Positions 37,501 through 47,520 of a DNA stretch of 64,000 nt are shown piece by piece. How positions within the stretch are numbered: the first letter of the stretch is position 1; each line of letters opens with the position of its first letter. A model generated the notes under the pieces. It was not told the DNA's origin and did not search any database. It worked only from the letters and a program-made list of their open reading frames with translations. Source of the stretch: Trichopria drosophilae (lineage: Eukaryota > Arthropoda > Insecta > Hymenoptera > Diapriidae); NCBI GenBank assembly GCA_030407085.1, contig CM059583.1, positions 43,493,001 through 43,557,000 on the forward strand. Reading direction: 5' to 3'. Made by a program: the position numbers and the translations under genes.

Positions 37501-39006
37501 TAGACTTTAGAAAAAATTTCCTTACTCGTAAAAAATGTCAGAGTTGGTCAGAGAATGCTCTCAAATTTTTTCCGATTTTTTAAATGATTTTTTTTTAAAT
37601 TTCGATTTTTCGAATTTTTGAAAAATAAAAAATTGTAACAATATATTCTGGAAAAATTTGAGATGATTTTTTGACTCATTCTAAAACGTATTTATTCTTA
37701 GAAAATTTTTTCTGAAGTCTAAGTTTTCAAGAAAAACAATTGTCAAGTTTGAATTAGAAATTTGTCATTGGAGTCGCCATTTCGTGATCACCATGTGTTT
37801 TTAAATATTAAAAAAATTTCTCTTGATACTGTAACTATTGGGTCCACGTTTAATGAAGAAATTTTCTGACGACAAATATTCTTTCGATGAGAAAAAAATG
37901 TTTTATAAAAAATAAGACTCGATTTTTCGCGTTATTTTGACATTTAAATCGCCATATTTAATTTTCTAATTAAAATAGCTCAATTTTGACAATAGCACTG
38001 AAAAGAGCGACCTCGAAAATAGTAAGACCTTTCAAATTATTTGAAGTTGGATTTTCATATGAAATTCTTTATTGAAATTCAAGTAGAAAAATTGTCCTTT
38101 TTGACGTTAATGGGTTAAACTACAATTAAATATTTGTACAATGAAAACAATTAAGATAATTACAGAAATCAATTACATCCAGAATACAAGAGAAAAATCG
38201 CGAACTTTTCAAAGAAAGTTACGTTGCTTTAGATGTATATGTAACTCCAAAAGTACATGCTGTGTTTTTTCATGTAGATTTCTGTGATCGAACACCAATC
38301 AGTTTAGGGTTTTAATCGTAGTTTAACAAACAAACCAAAAATAAACAACTCTTTAAAATATCATTGTTATTCTCGCTTTTTATTTATTAAAAACATTAGA
38401 AGTGAAAAAAATAAAATTAGGCTCTAATAACAGCTAAGCAGCAGGATTTTTAGCATAAAAAATGCAAAAACTGAAAATTCGCAAAAAATCTGCCTAACGA
38501 TTTTTTTTCTGTTTGGTCTTAAATAACTCGGGAGACATAACAGAAAAGAAATTAAGAAAAAAATTTACAGTGCCTCGACCTTTGGGTCGAAATGAATAAA
38601 TTACATTTTGATACATTGCAAAAATCCTTTTTTCAGTTGCTGATGATTCTGAAGCGGAAATGGATGAAGAAACTCAGGCCTTGTTGACAACCGACTTCGA
38701 AATTGGTCACTACATTAGGGAACGTATTGTTCCTAGGGCAGTACTTTACTTCACAGGTAAGAATAAAATAATGCACTTTTGTATACGATTAAAATGTTGT
38801 GTCGGAAAGGCGAATAACGGTAAATAATATTAACAGGCGAGGGTTTGGAAGACGACGATTTCGATGATGATGACGAGGACGACGAGGATGATGAGGACGA
38901 AGATGAGGATGGCGATGAAGACGAAGAAGAGGATGGATCTCAACCTATAGTAGCTGGAGGTGGGAAATCAGCTGGGATAGATCCTGCACAGTGTAAACAG
39001 CAGTAA
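34545..39006 (+). CDS. NAP1: Nucleosome assembly protein 1 (NAP1-like), seven coding exons
   Basis: Histone H2A-H2B chaperone that shuttles between cytoplasm and nucleus. Coding exons: 34545-34703, 35419-35729, 35807-35957, 36026-36163, 36238-36385, 38637-38756 and 38837-39006, joining to 398 codons with GT..AG at every junction. The start is CACCATGG. Exon 1 is acidic (SDTESGEYGLFEEED). Exon 2 gives the long dimerisation helix (EAVKRRVRALKRLQ, FYKEVHALECKYY). Exons 3-6 give the NAP fold (KGIPNFWLTIFKNV, GFVLEFHFSPNEYFSN, GCTIDWKKGKNVTVKTIKKC, SNDSFFNFFTSP, FEIGHYIRERIVPRAVLYF). The basic KTIKKCQKHKSRG (residues about 268-280) is a likely nuclear signal. Exon 7 is an Asp/Glu tail ending CKQQ, a CaaX-type prenylation motif found in NAP1 homologues. 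An acceptor-like ACTTACAG at 34529-34536 implies a 5' UTR intron. Intron 1 and intron 5 contain foldback elements. The length fits the family. Confidence 0.97.
34732..35373. mobile_element. Foldback MITE in NAP1 intron 1, TA duplication
   Basis: Ends ATTGAGTGCCCGG and inverse, flanked by TA. The arms match through CAAAAACGAGATAGGC, GGTCTGACCGGGCAGTAG and CAATATTTACATTTAACG, about 180 bp on each side. The element fills most of the 715-bp intron. Confidence 0.85.
36411..38556. mobile_element. Large foldback element in NAP1 intron 5
   Basis: The arms (about 36411-36803 and 38325-38556) share, inverted, CTTTTCTGCTATGTCTTCTG, TTAAGACCAAACAG, ATCGTTAGGCAGATTTTTGC and GTTTGTTTGTT. The exact ends are unclear because complementarity runs past an internal TTAAGACC. 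It contains the nested element at 36808-38114. No coding capacity. Confidence 0.75.
36808..38114. mobile_element. TTAACCC-type foldback nested in NAP1 intron 5
   Basis: Ends CCCATTAACGTCAAGTAGG and inverse between TTAA duplications (36804-36807, 38115-38118). The arms of several hundred bp mirror each other (AATTTCATATGAAAATCC, GAGGTCGCTCTTTTCA, TCTTGATACTGTAACTATTG or variants). TTAA plus CCC ends match the piggyBac pattern. No transposase. Confidence 0.85.
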
Positions 39007-39067
39007 AAAAGACTGCATGAAAATATAACTGATATAAATTCGAACAGCTATTATTCTAAGCAACACG

Positions 39068-39090
39068 TTGAAAAAAAAAAAAAAAAAAAA
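39068..39090. repeat. Poly(A) run downstream of NAP1
   Basis: A run of about 19 A residues some 65 bp after the NAP1 stop codon. It may be a genomic A tract or the trace of a retroinsertion. Confidence 0.4.
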
Positions 39091-39181
39091 TAGCAAGATC
39101 AGCAGGCCGATTAATTGCATAGATATCCCCCTTTTTCCATTAATTTTCAAAAAAAAAGTTTTTGACTCCAATGAATGACAT

Positions 39182-39412
39182 TTACCTTTTAAGCCAAACC
39201 CTAATAATCATATCATATTTCCTATTCCAGATGAAGCCTAGCTTGACATTACCAGTGAGAAAATTATGCGTACAAGCACCTTTTTCGACGTGACATTGAA
39301 TAGTAAATCTGGATTCGCTATCAATGAATCTTTTGTCGATTTGTAATTCGTACACGCGATATTGCGCTCCTCTTGATGTAAGGACAGTTATTCGCGCTTT
39401 TAATTGCTTCAT
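39182..39412 (-). CDS. Unidentified minus-strand coding exon, convergent with NAP1
   Basis: A 76-codon frame from ATG at 39410-39412, with good context (TATAAAATGA), beginning MKQLKARITVLTSRGAQYRV and containing IDKRFIDSESRFTIQ, HVEKGACTHNFLTG and LGFIWNRKYDMIIRVWLK. Codon use is gene-like, with CpG-containing codons unlike the surrounding repeats. The stop is formed inside a donor-like AAAAG/GTAAAT, so this may be a first exon spliced onward rather than a complete 76-residue protein. A second possible donor follows CTCACTG (GTAATG). I do not recognise the protein; no signal peptide or membrane segment is evident. A downstream exon would have to lie within or beyond NAP1, and I found none. 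Confidence 0.4.
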   Translation of the reverse strand: MKQLKARITVLTSRGAQYRVYELQIDKRFIDSESRFTIQCHVEKGACTHNFLTGNVKLGFIWNRKYDMIIRVWLKR

Positions 39413-39419
39413 TTTATAC

Positions 39420-40080
39420 TGTTGTTACGTTTATACGCGAACAGAACGAACAATTTATAAGTTTTTCGAAAGGATAAGAAAGACAAATTTTTCGATATTG
39501 TTGAAACATTTTAATATAAAACTCTGAAAAGCATATCTTGTTACCAATTTTGTACAAACCTTTCTATGCACAAATTTTGTACTTTGTAGCTTGCAATAAA
39601 TGCTAATAGTTTTATTTTTTTCAAAATGTTGTCTTGCATCGTACTTGCTGACGTTGTCTTATTACACAGGCCTGTGAAATTTGTATTTAGTTTATAAAAT
39701 GAGCGAGGACGAATCTATTGTCCAAAATAGTCTATCGGGTCAGGACTTTGAGTAATTCTAGGTCAAATGTCCCAAAAATGGCTATTTTTGCCATTTTTGG
39801 GAAATTTCTTCTTTAATTTGCTATATTGCTTTCATATAGTAATTTACGATGACTTTTACAGAAGTTATGAATAAATTAAAAAGATGAAAATTGATAAAAA
39901 CTAAAAATATAGATTTGTAGCTGCAGAATCGAAGAAGTTTTTGATAAAAATACAAAATTCGGTATAAATATTCTATAAATAATCACGAGAGTGTTTCTAT
40001 TGCCAACCTGCCACGAGCAGCATTATTGACGTATGAATAAGAAATTGCTGTAATATTGTATATGCAAAAACTGATATAAG
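39420..40080. other. No gene seen
   Basis: Non-repetitive AT-rich sequence upstream of the 39182-39412 frame. It could contain that gene's promoter. Nothing else is recognisable. Confidence 0.35.
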
Positions 40081-41280
40081 ATTCGTAATCAGCTCGAATT
40101 TTGATTAAGACGTCCGCCATTTTGAATTTTCCAAAAATGTAACTCCAGATTCGTAATCAGCGACCCCGAAAACCTCGGAGTAACAAGTGTCGGGCGAAAT
40201 GATTGGTATTTAGAAAATTGGCCCGAAATATTGAATCCGCCATTTTAAATTTTCGAAATCTGACTTCAAATTCGTAATCGGCGTCCTAAGAAACCCCTAT
40301 ACATCAAGTTCCAGTAAATTCTAACCAAATTTTTTTCCCCGCATTTTGGGCACTTTTTGGTTACTCGGGGGTTTCGGAGTCGCTGATAACGGATCCGACC
40401 TTGGATTTTAAAAATTCAAAATGGCGGACGAAATTATTAAGAAATGGCCAAATTCGGCTGAAACACGTTACTCGGAGGTTTTTGGGGTCGATGAATATAC
40501 GAATCCGACATTAAAGTATAAAAATACAATTTTTCGTGATGAGAACGATGGCGCTGTCATCTATGAAAATCATGTTGTATTTTCGAGAGAAACGAGATTG
40601 AAAGAAGGATTTGGTGTAAACATCATCTTAAAAATAATGTCGAAGTTTCTAGGTCTGCCGGTCAAAAACAAAAAAGTAAAAAACACAAACGACACATTTT
40701 TTTGGACTTTACGACGACTAGATGTGTGCCTTTTTGGGTCATTTAATTTGTAAAAGTACAGTAACATAAATTGAATAAAACCTATAAAAAGTCACATTAC
40801 AAACGTGCCTCTGGATTAACTGAGAGCGGTATAACAAAAAGAAACCTGGAAATAGAGTATTGCGAGTGCACAAAATCTACGGTCACAATCGTGAATTTGA
40901 CGTTTGAAAATGAAAGTTGAATTAGTGTTTCAAGCGAATTTGGCCATTTTTGATAATTATGTCCGCCATTTTAAATTTTTACAATCTAAGGCCGGATTCG
41001 TAATCAGCGACCTCGAAAATCCTCCAGTAACGTATTTCAAGCGATTTTGGTCATTTCTTATAATTTTATCCACCACATTGAATCCGGCATTTTGCATTTT
41101 TAAAATGTAAGGTCTGATTCGTAATCGGCGATCCCGAAAACCCCCGAGTAATGTATTTCAAGCGAATTTGGCCATTTCTTGATAATTTTGTCCACCATGT
41201 TGAATCCGCCATTTTGCATTTTTAAAATCTCAGGCCGGATTCGTAACCAGCGACTCCAAAAACTCTGGAGTAACTAAAAT
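40080..41280. repeat. CTCGGGG minisatellite in inverted blocks
   Basis: Block 1 (40080-40310) is in minus orientation, block 2 (40355-40520) in plus orientation, and block 3 (40920-41280) has three minus-orientation units of about 110-120 bp. Each unit contains AATGGCGGA, TTACTCGG and TCGTAATCAGCGAC or inverses. The 110-codon frame at 40421-40753 is partly made of this repeat and is probably not a gene. Confidence 0.75.
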
Positions 41281-41626
41281 GTCGTCCTTATTGAGCAAAA
41301 ATTTACTTTACAAACGAATTTTCTTTGAAAAAAGCACCATTTTTTTGCAACTTATTAGTTAATATAAACAATTAAACATGAAAATTTATAAAAAATTCGA
41401 CATGGTTTACATTTTCTGATATCTTATTGATATGATGGTGCAACAAAAATTGGGAAAATTCAAATTTAATCACTGGAAATTTGCAAAAAAAACAATTACA
41501 GAAAGGTGGCACACTGAGTATGCCACCATCCATGTTCGTTATAAAAGTACAGTATCAAGAACAATTCAAGTTACCTCTGGAGTGCCACGAGGGTCACAAT
41601 TTGGTCCTTTGTTGTTGGTTTTGTTT

Positions 41627-44573
41627 GACCGATTCCATTTCAAATCGGGCAGGGGTAAAATTTTATCATTTCGAAAATTGTTTTCCATGAAATATGTTGG
41701 TCTTTAGGGCAAATAAGAAGACCCGTATTTTTTTGTTTCAAGACATTTTTTTTCCGAGTTATGCGCAATGTAAAATCAGGAACGAAAATCCGCTAAGTCC
41801 AAAAAATAGTGTATAAAATTAAAAAAAAATGCTGTGTTTTCTAAACTTTTTAATATTTTACCATTATTCTTCGTGCATATGATTGTGTTATTGGTATTTT
41901 ATCGATATCCAATAATGAAATTGACAAAAATTGGAAAATAACAACATGACGGCCAATTGGAATTTTTTCGGCTAAAAAGTCAATTTTCTCAAAAACATCC
42001 TTTTTTTTACAGATTACTGGTAATATTGGTAACAATATCTGAGTAGTGTCATGTGCTGCAGAATTTCTTGTTTTGTTTTTAATTTAAAGTGGAAAGTTTA
42101 TCAAGATAGGACAGATTTTGTTTTATTTAAATTATTTCAAAAAGGGAATACGTGAAAAACGTGACATGCAATAACCCGACATTCAACAAACTGACATTTC
42201 CATGACTTTTGCCGTATCAGTTTCTTTTCAGTTCTTTGTTATATATTGTCAAGTTTTCGAAGTGCTAGGTTTGAACATGTTGGGTTTTTTAGGTATCGGG
42301 TTTTTGGTATGCAGCCGTAACCCATTAACGCTCAGACGGACGAATTTTCAGCATTAGTTTGAACATCGATAATTTGTATATAAATGGCTTTAGAAAAACA
42401 TGAGCTCTACTGTTTCTAACGTAAAATTGTATGCTCTTTCAGAATCCTTCAATAAAATTTCGATAAAACGAACCGCAAAAAAGTTATACACGTTCATCTG
42501 CTAAAAAACATGTTTTTTTACATTTTGTTTTTTATAAAAACATCACATTCACTTCCAAATGATGTTGGGAACATATCTAAGTTGAAAATATCGGGTCCAT
42601 GAACCCCAGGATAAAAATTTACCATATCTGAATTCATAATTCAAGATGGCAGTTTTCAAAATGGCGTCTAGAAGTTCAAAATTCTTTTTGTCATCTTCAA
42701 TTATGAATTTGTCATATAAATGTATTTTTCTAAAGACATTTATATACAAATTATCGATGTTCAATCTGGTACTGAAAATCCGTCCGTCTGACAAGGGAAC
42801 CCTCCCAGGTGTGTCATACGGATTTAATTGAAACTTGGCACACCGAAAGGTCATTATCATTAATGACAATTGGCCTTTAAACTTGGTGCCATAAATCACA
42901 AGAAACAAAATGGCGGCTCATATATGACAGAAAATAAAACAAAATAAAAAATCGGCGAATTCACTTGAAACTCGTTACTCGGGATTTTTGGAGTCGCTGA
43001 ATACGAATATATGATGCTAAATTTCAAAAATTCCAAATGGCGGACGACTATTTTAAAAATAGCTCGTATTTGATTAAAATTTGTTATTAGATGATTTTTT
43101 TTTTTTTTTAAAGACAAAATGTATATAGATGTAAGTCCACTGTGACGTAAGAATATCATATAAAAATCACGCATATCCAATCCAAATGTTTAGGAAAGTA
43201 AAAATTGAAATGAACTTCAAATAGTATTGACAAAATATTAACTATCTGAAACTGTTTGGAAATAAGTTGAAATGTTATTTATTTAAATTAAAATAAAAGT
43301 ATACTTGAACTCATACATTATTTACATTTTTTCTCAGAATTCTTTTGTTACTCAATATAAGTTTTGCTCTCAGTAAAGAAATGATCTGCAAATTTTTTTT
43401 TAACCAACTGCACTTCGCCATCCTCATGCTGGTACAGGCGGCATGTTGAGTACGCCATTTTGAATTTTTGAAATCCAACATTATATTCGTATCCAGCGAC
43501 CCCAAAAACCCCCGAGTAACGAGTTTCAAGCGAATTCGACGATTTGTTATTTTTTTGAATTTTTGTTATATACGAGTCACCATTTTGTTTCTTGTGATTT
43601 ATGGCACCAAGTTTAAAGGCCAATTGTCATAAATTATGATGACCTTTCGATGTGCCAAGTTTCAATCAAATCTGAGTGACACACCTGGGAGGGTTCCCTT
43701 GTGAGCGTTAATGGGTTAATATATTTGTACATTATCTTTGTCTCAAATATGTTCTTAATATAATATTTTTCAATTCACTAGTAACTTTTTAATTTCAAAT
43801 TGAACGCAATTCATGGCATACGTTTTTCTTTATGCAGTTAATTGGACTCAAAAACCTGAGGTGCACAAATTGGACTCCTAAAAAATCTGACACTTGAAAT
43901 CATCCTGACAATTGAAAAACTCGCCAATATATGAAAAATAACTTGAAAGAAACCGATACGTCAAAAGTCATGAAAATCTCGGTTTTTTGAAGTGTCGTGT
44001 TATTACATATCACGTTTTTGACGTATTCCCTTTTTGAAATTTAGATAAAACGAAATATGTCCTATCCTGACAAAATTTCTACTTTAAATTAAAAACAAAC
44101 AAAAAATCTACAGCCGAGTAGCGTCTTTTAGCGCACATGACACTGCTTAGATATTGTGACTAATATTACCAGTAATCTGTAAAAAAATGGAAGAAAAAAA
44201 AGATTATGTTTCTGAGAAAATCGACTTTTTAGTTTTTTCGAAAAATGGCCGCCATTTTGTTATTTTCTAATTTTTGTCAATTTCATTATTGGATACCGAT
44301 AAAATACCAATAACAAAATCGTATGCACGAAGAATAATAGTAAAATATTAAAAACTTTAGAAAACACAGCATTTTCTTAAAGTTTTATACCCTTTTTTTT
44401 GGACTTGGCGGATTTTCGTTCCTGATTTTAACTTGCGCATAACTCTAAAAAAAAATTTCCTGAAACAAAAAATAAGGGTCTCCTTATTTGCCCTAAAGAA
44501 CAACATATTTCATAGAAAACAATTTTCGAGATGTCAACAATTTACCCCTGCCCAATTTGAAATGGAATCGGTC
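41627..44573. mobile_element. Foldback derivative of the 15596-18491 transposon
   Basis: Ends GACCGATTCCATTTCAAAT and inverse, as at 15596. The left 690 bp and the right 640 bp are inverted copies of the left part of that element. 43725-43935 continues the same left part (ACATTATCTTTGTCTC, GGCATACGTTTTTC). The transposase-like gene is absent. The middle is occupied by the TTAACCC-type element 42321-43715. Flanks are TTT on the left and TTTA on the right, an imperfect 4-bp duplication. Confidence 0.8.
42321..43715. mobile_element. TTAACCC-type foldback (CCCATTAACGCTCA ends)
   Basis: Ends CCCATTAACGCTCAGACGG and inverse GAGCGTTAATGGG, with TTAA on the right (43716-43719) and GTAA on the left. 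Two internal pairs of inverted arms are visible: 42330-42420 with 42715-42800 (ATCGATAATTTGTATATAAA), and 42790-42935 with 43545-43705 (GGGAACCCTCCCAGGTGTG). Minisatellite units face each other at 42960-43060 and 43440-43530. No transposase. Confidence 0.75.
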
Positions 44574-45131
44574 TTTACTAATGACAAGTTATTAATTAAC
44601 TAATCCAGAGAAATGTAGTGTTATCTCTTTCACAAAGTCATCCAAACTTATTTATGACTACCATCTTTTTGGCAAAAATATTAGTCGTACAACTACAATC
44701 AAGGACCTTGGAGTATATTTTGACGAAAGATTGACATTTAAAATATTACGACACTATAGCAAATAGAGCTTTTTAGCTCTTTGACTTCATTAGCAGAAAT
44801 ACTGCAGACTTTATGGGAACTGCCGCGATCCGAACTTTATATTTCTCTCTTGTCGGCCCAATCCTATGTTATATGCATCACGTGTATGTCCTCGTATTAT
44901 CAAAATAGCTTCAACATGTTAGAACGTGTGCGACATAAATTCCTACGTTACAAGTTGGTTCCTAAAATTACTAAATGTTACTAAATTGACTAATGTAAAT
45001 GATCTATTCGATCTGTTACCATTTGCTGAGTCATCGTATTCATTGAGATCATCGAAGATTTTTTATGTGCCAGTCTACACCAAACCATGCTCAATGAAAT
45101 CACCTATACCCAGAATATGTTCCATGTTTAA

Positions 45132-45676
45132 CCCGTTTGGTCCCAAACGACAAAATTTGTCGCCGGTTTTCAACCTCCGTAAGTTTATCTTTGAGACATT
45201 GTTATGAAATGCAGGTTTTCTATAGTTTTTGGATATGCTCTTTTCGAATTTGAAGTCCGTTTTACGATATCACTTTCCACTTTTTAAATATGAACACTTA
45301 AACGGAAGAAAACGTGAATAAAATCCGTATGAGCAGCGCCATTTAGAGGACGCCATTTTTTAACTTAAATCTTAATATTAACTAACTTTTATTAAAACGC
45401 ATTATGCCACAGGCTGGGCCTGACACGATTCTGGAATTCCTTTGCAAGAAAAATTTCAGTTTTCTGAAAAAGTTTTCGAGTTTTTCCACATTTTCTTCCG
45501 TTTAAGTGGTCATATTTAAAAAATGAAAAGGGATATCGTGACGGATTTCAGATTCGAAAATAGCATACCCAAAAACTATAGAAAACCTGCATTTCATAAC
45601 AATATCTCAAAGATATCCATAAACTTACGGAGGTTGAAAACCGGCAACAAATGTTGCCGTTTTGGGACGAAACGGG
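45132..45676. mobile_element. TTAACCC-type foldback inserted in LINE coding sequence
   Basis: Ends CCCGTTTGGTCCCAAACG and inverse, exactly between TTAA at 45128-45131 and 45677-45680. The arms of about 250 bp are close inverses (AACCTCCGTAAGTTTAT, AAACCTGCATTTCATAAC). Removing the element and one TTAA restores the LINE frame (CSMFNALQC), so the insertion site is exact. Confidence 0.9.
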
Positions 45677-46053
45677 TTAATGCACTGCAATGTCAACAAA
45701 GTGGGGATTTATTTTCAACACAAGACCGTCAACTAGCATCCGTAATTTCAAGACTGAAACTTCTTTGTCATCGTTTTTAAATTACATATAAATTTTCTTT
45801 AGATTCAATTCGTGAATTATTTATTTGATGTTATTTTATAACCAACGCCATGTAAAATTATTGTTATGTATATATATGTATATATAAAGGATCTTTGCCC
45901 GTGAAATTACTAAATAAATAAAAGTAACGTTTGGAAAGTTACAAAGTTACAATGTTCCTCATTGTAAATTTCTGTGTTGAAAGTTGGTAATTTTTTTGCC
46001 CATGCTCAATGTTGTAAAATTCATTTTGATTTTTTACAGTGACAATATATATA

Positions 46054-47396
46054 TGGGCAAATCCACAGAACTTTTAACTTTCATGTTATTTTAAGATTCA
46101 CGTAAATAAGCTGTAAAGAAATATTTATAAAACATTACTTTTTACTAAAAAGGATATGCTTTTTAAGGTACAGTTATTTGTTTTGCATGATAGTTGATTA
46201 AAAACCCAAAGGAAACACGAAAGCTCATAAAATTTGATTCGCGTGCAGAAGATTTATGGAAAATAGAATTTTCGTTAATTTCTAACAATAACTTTTGGAA
46301 CAAACAATATTATGGCTCCATACTTTGGGAATTTTTAATTGATGATATAATAAGTGACGTATTGCAAGGAATAAGGTGGGCCTTGTCTCATCTCAATTCT
46401 GTGCCTATTACAACCTATAGCCTTCGTGCGTAACTGTTGTTGAAAAATGACACTTTTGTCAGGCACGCGATCTATACACAATTAAATGCCTCGATTATTG
46501 GCGTAATTTATTGTTTTAGGTGTCATAATAATACTCTGAACTTGTTCCAGAAATACAATACGATATTCAGGGGTAAAACAAGACATGAAATTATCTCTTT
46601 GACACAAACTCCTTTCTTTACATGGAAAAATGCTGAAATTTGTTACGTGCGGGTTTTATTGGTAACTGATCATAAATACGTTGACAAATATTAAAAATTG
46701 AAGACGGTAGATACAATATGGCGGACCAAAATCCTAAAAAGTTGCTTGAACCAGCTGAACCTGTGTATTCGGGGTCGCTCATCGGTTGAGATTGGCTATA
46801 GCTTTGCTCCAGAAATAATGAAAATGTAACTTTGGGTAACTTTGTTTTTCATCTCCCTTGCTTCATCTTTTCTGGTTAAAAATTAATAAATATGGTACTA
46901 ATGACAACTTACGTTATACCTATTTAACATTTTTTTTTCAGGATTGCCGGGATTGTAATGCCTTAAATCGACTTAAATAAATGTTTGCTGCTAAAATTTG
47001 TATATTATGAACCTAAAAGCAAAAAGAAAGAAAACCCCCGAATACCCAATTTGAGCTTGTGTGAGTAACTTCTTACAAATTCCGTCTTCCATATTGAATT
47101 CGCCATCTTGAATTCTGAATATCTGTTGACGGATTCGTGACCAGTAACTTAAAAAACCCCGAGTAACAAATTTCATCTGTTTTCCGCGTACAGAAATATG
47201 TTTGGTTCGAAGATATAATTTTAGGTCTCGTTTTACCTGACTGCGCTAGAACAATCCTTTAAAAGTCGTAACGTCTCGTTTTTTCTACATTTTATATGTT
47301 TAGGAGTGGCCTCGGTTGATTTTAAATGTGTGCCACCGAAAAAAAAAATGTTTTTCTTAAAAAAGCGTAAAGTTAAAAGTTCTGTGGATTTACCCA
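46054..47396. mobile_element. Element with TGGGCAAATCC ends, TA duplication
   Basis: Left end TGGGCAAATCCACAGAACTT and right end AAGTTCTGTGGATTTACCCA, both flanked by TA (46052-46053, 47397-47398). The 1.34-kb interior holds two open frames of about 80 codons (46194-46433, 46437-46694) without recognisable motifs, and minisatellite units facing each other (46690-46790 and 47030-47170). TA duplication suggests Tc1/mariner, but no transposase motif is seen. A truncated copy is at 23401. Confidence 0.75.
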
Positions 47397-47479
47397 TATA
47401 TGTATACCATAATTATAAATAATAATAAACGCACATGGAGACAGTTAAAATAAAATAAATAACATAGATAAAAAGCTAA

Positions 47480-47520
47480 AATATAGATAAAATAAAATAA
47501 AATAAAATAAATTAAAATGA
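47480..47520. repeat. (AAAAT)n microsatellite
   Basis: Uninterrupted AAAATAAAATAAAAT-type run around 47490-47515. Confidence 0.7.

Larger units (their letters stand above)
41430..45922 (+). pseudogene. Jockey/I-like LINE fragment, split by two DNA elements
   Basis: Three coding pieces in order on the plus strand. 41432-41626 encodes the reverse transcriptase segment VTSGVPRGSQFGPLLLVLF. 44574-45127 resumes with ND, NPEKCSVISF, TIKDLGVYFDERLTF, MLERVRHKFLRYKL and SPIPRICSMF. 45677-45780 continues directly as NALQCQQSGDLFSTQ to a stop. The 3' end is TACTAAATAAATAAAAG near 45922. Between piece 1 and piece 2 lies the foldback 41627-44573, and between 2 and 3 the foldback 45132-45676. The catalytic YADD region is missing (deletion after VLF.ND), and stops are present. 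This is a non-LTR retrotransposon of the Jockey/I/R1 type by motif resemblance. Confidence 0.8.

Noticed and set aside
40421..40753. 110-codon open frame as a possible gene
   Set aside because: Its first half is made of the CTCGGGG minisatellite (NSAETRYSEVFGVDEY is the repeat translated), and the rest has no recognisable motif.
42549..43623. Several 90-119-codon minus-strand frames
   Set aside because: They fall in foldback arms and minisatellite units of the 42321-43715 element; no conserved motif was found.
46194..46694. Two adjacent frames of about 80 codons as a transposase gene of the TGGGCAAATCC element
   Set aside because: No DDE, HTH or other recognisable motif is visible, so I left them as part of the element without a function.
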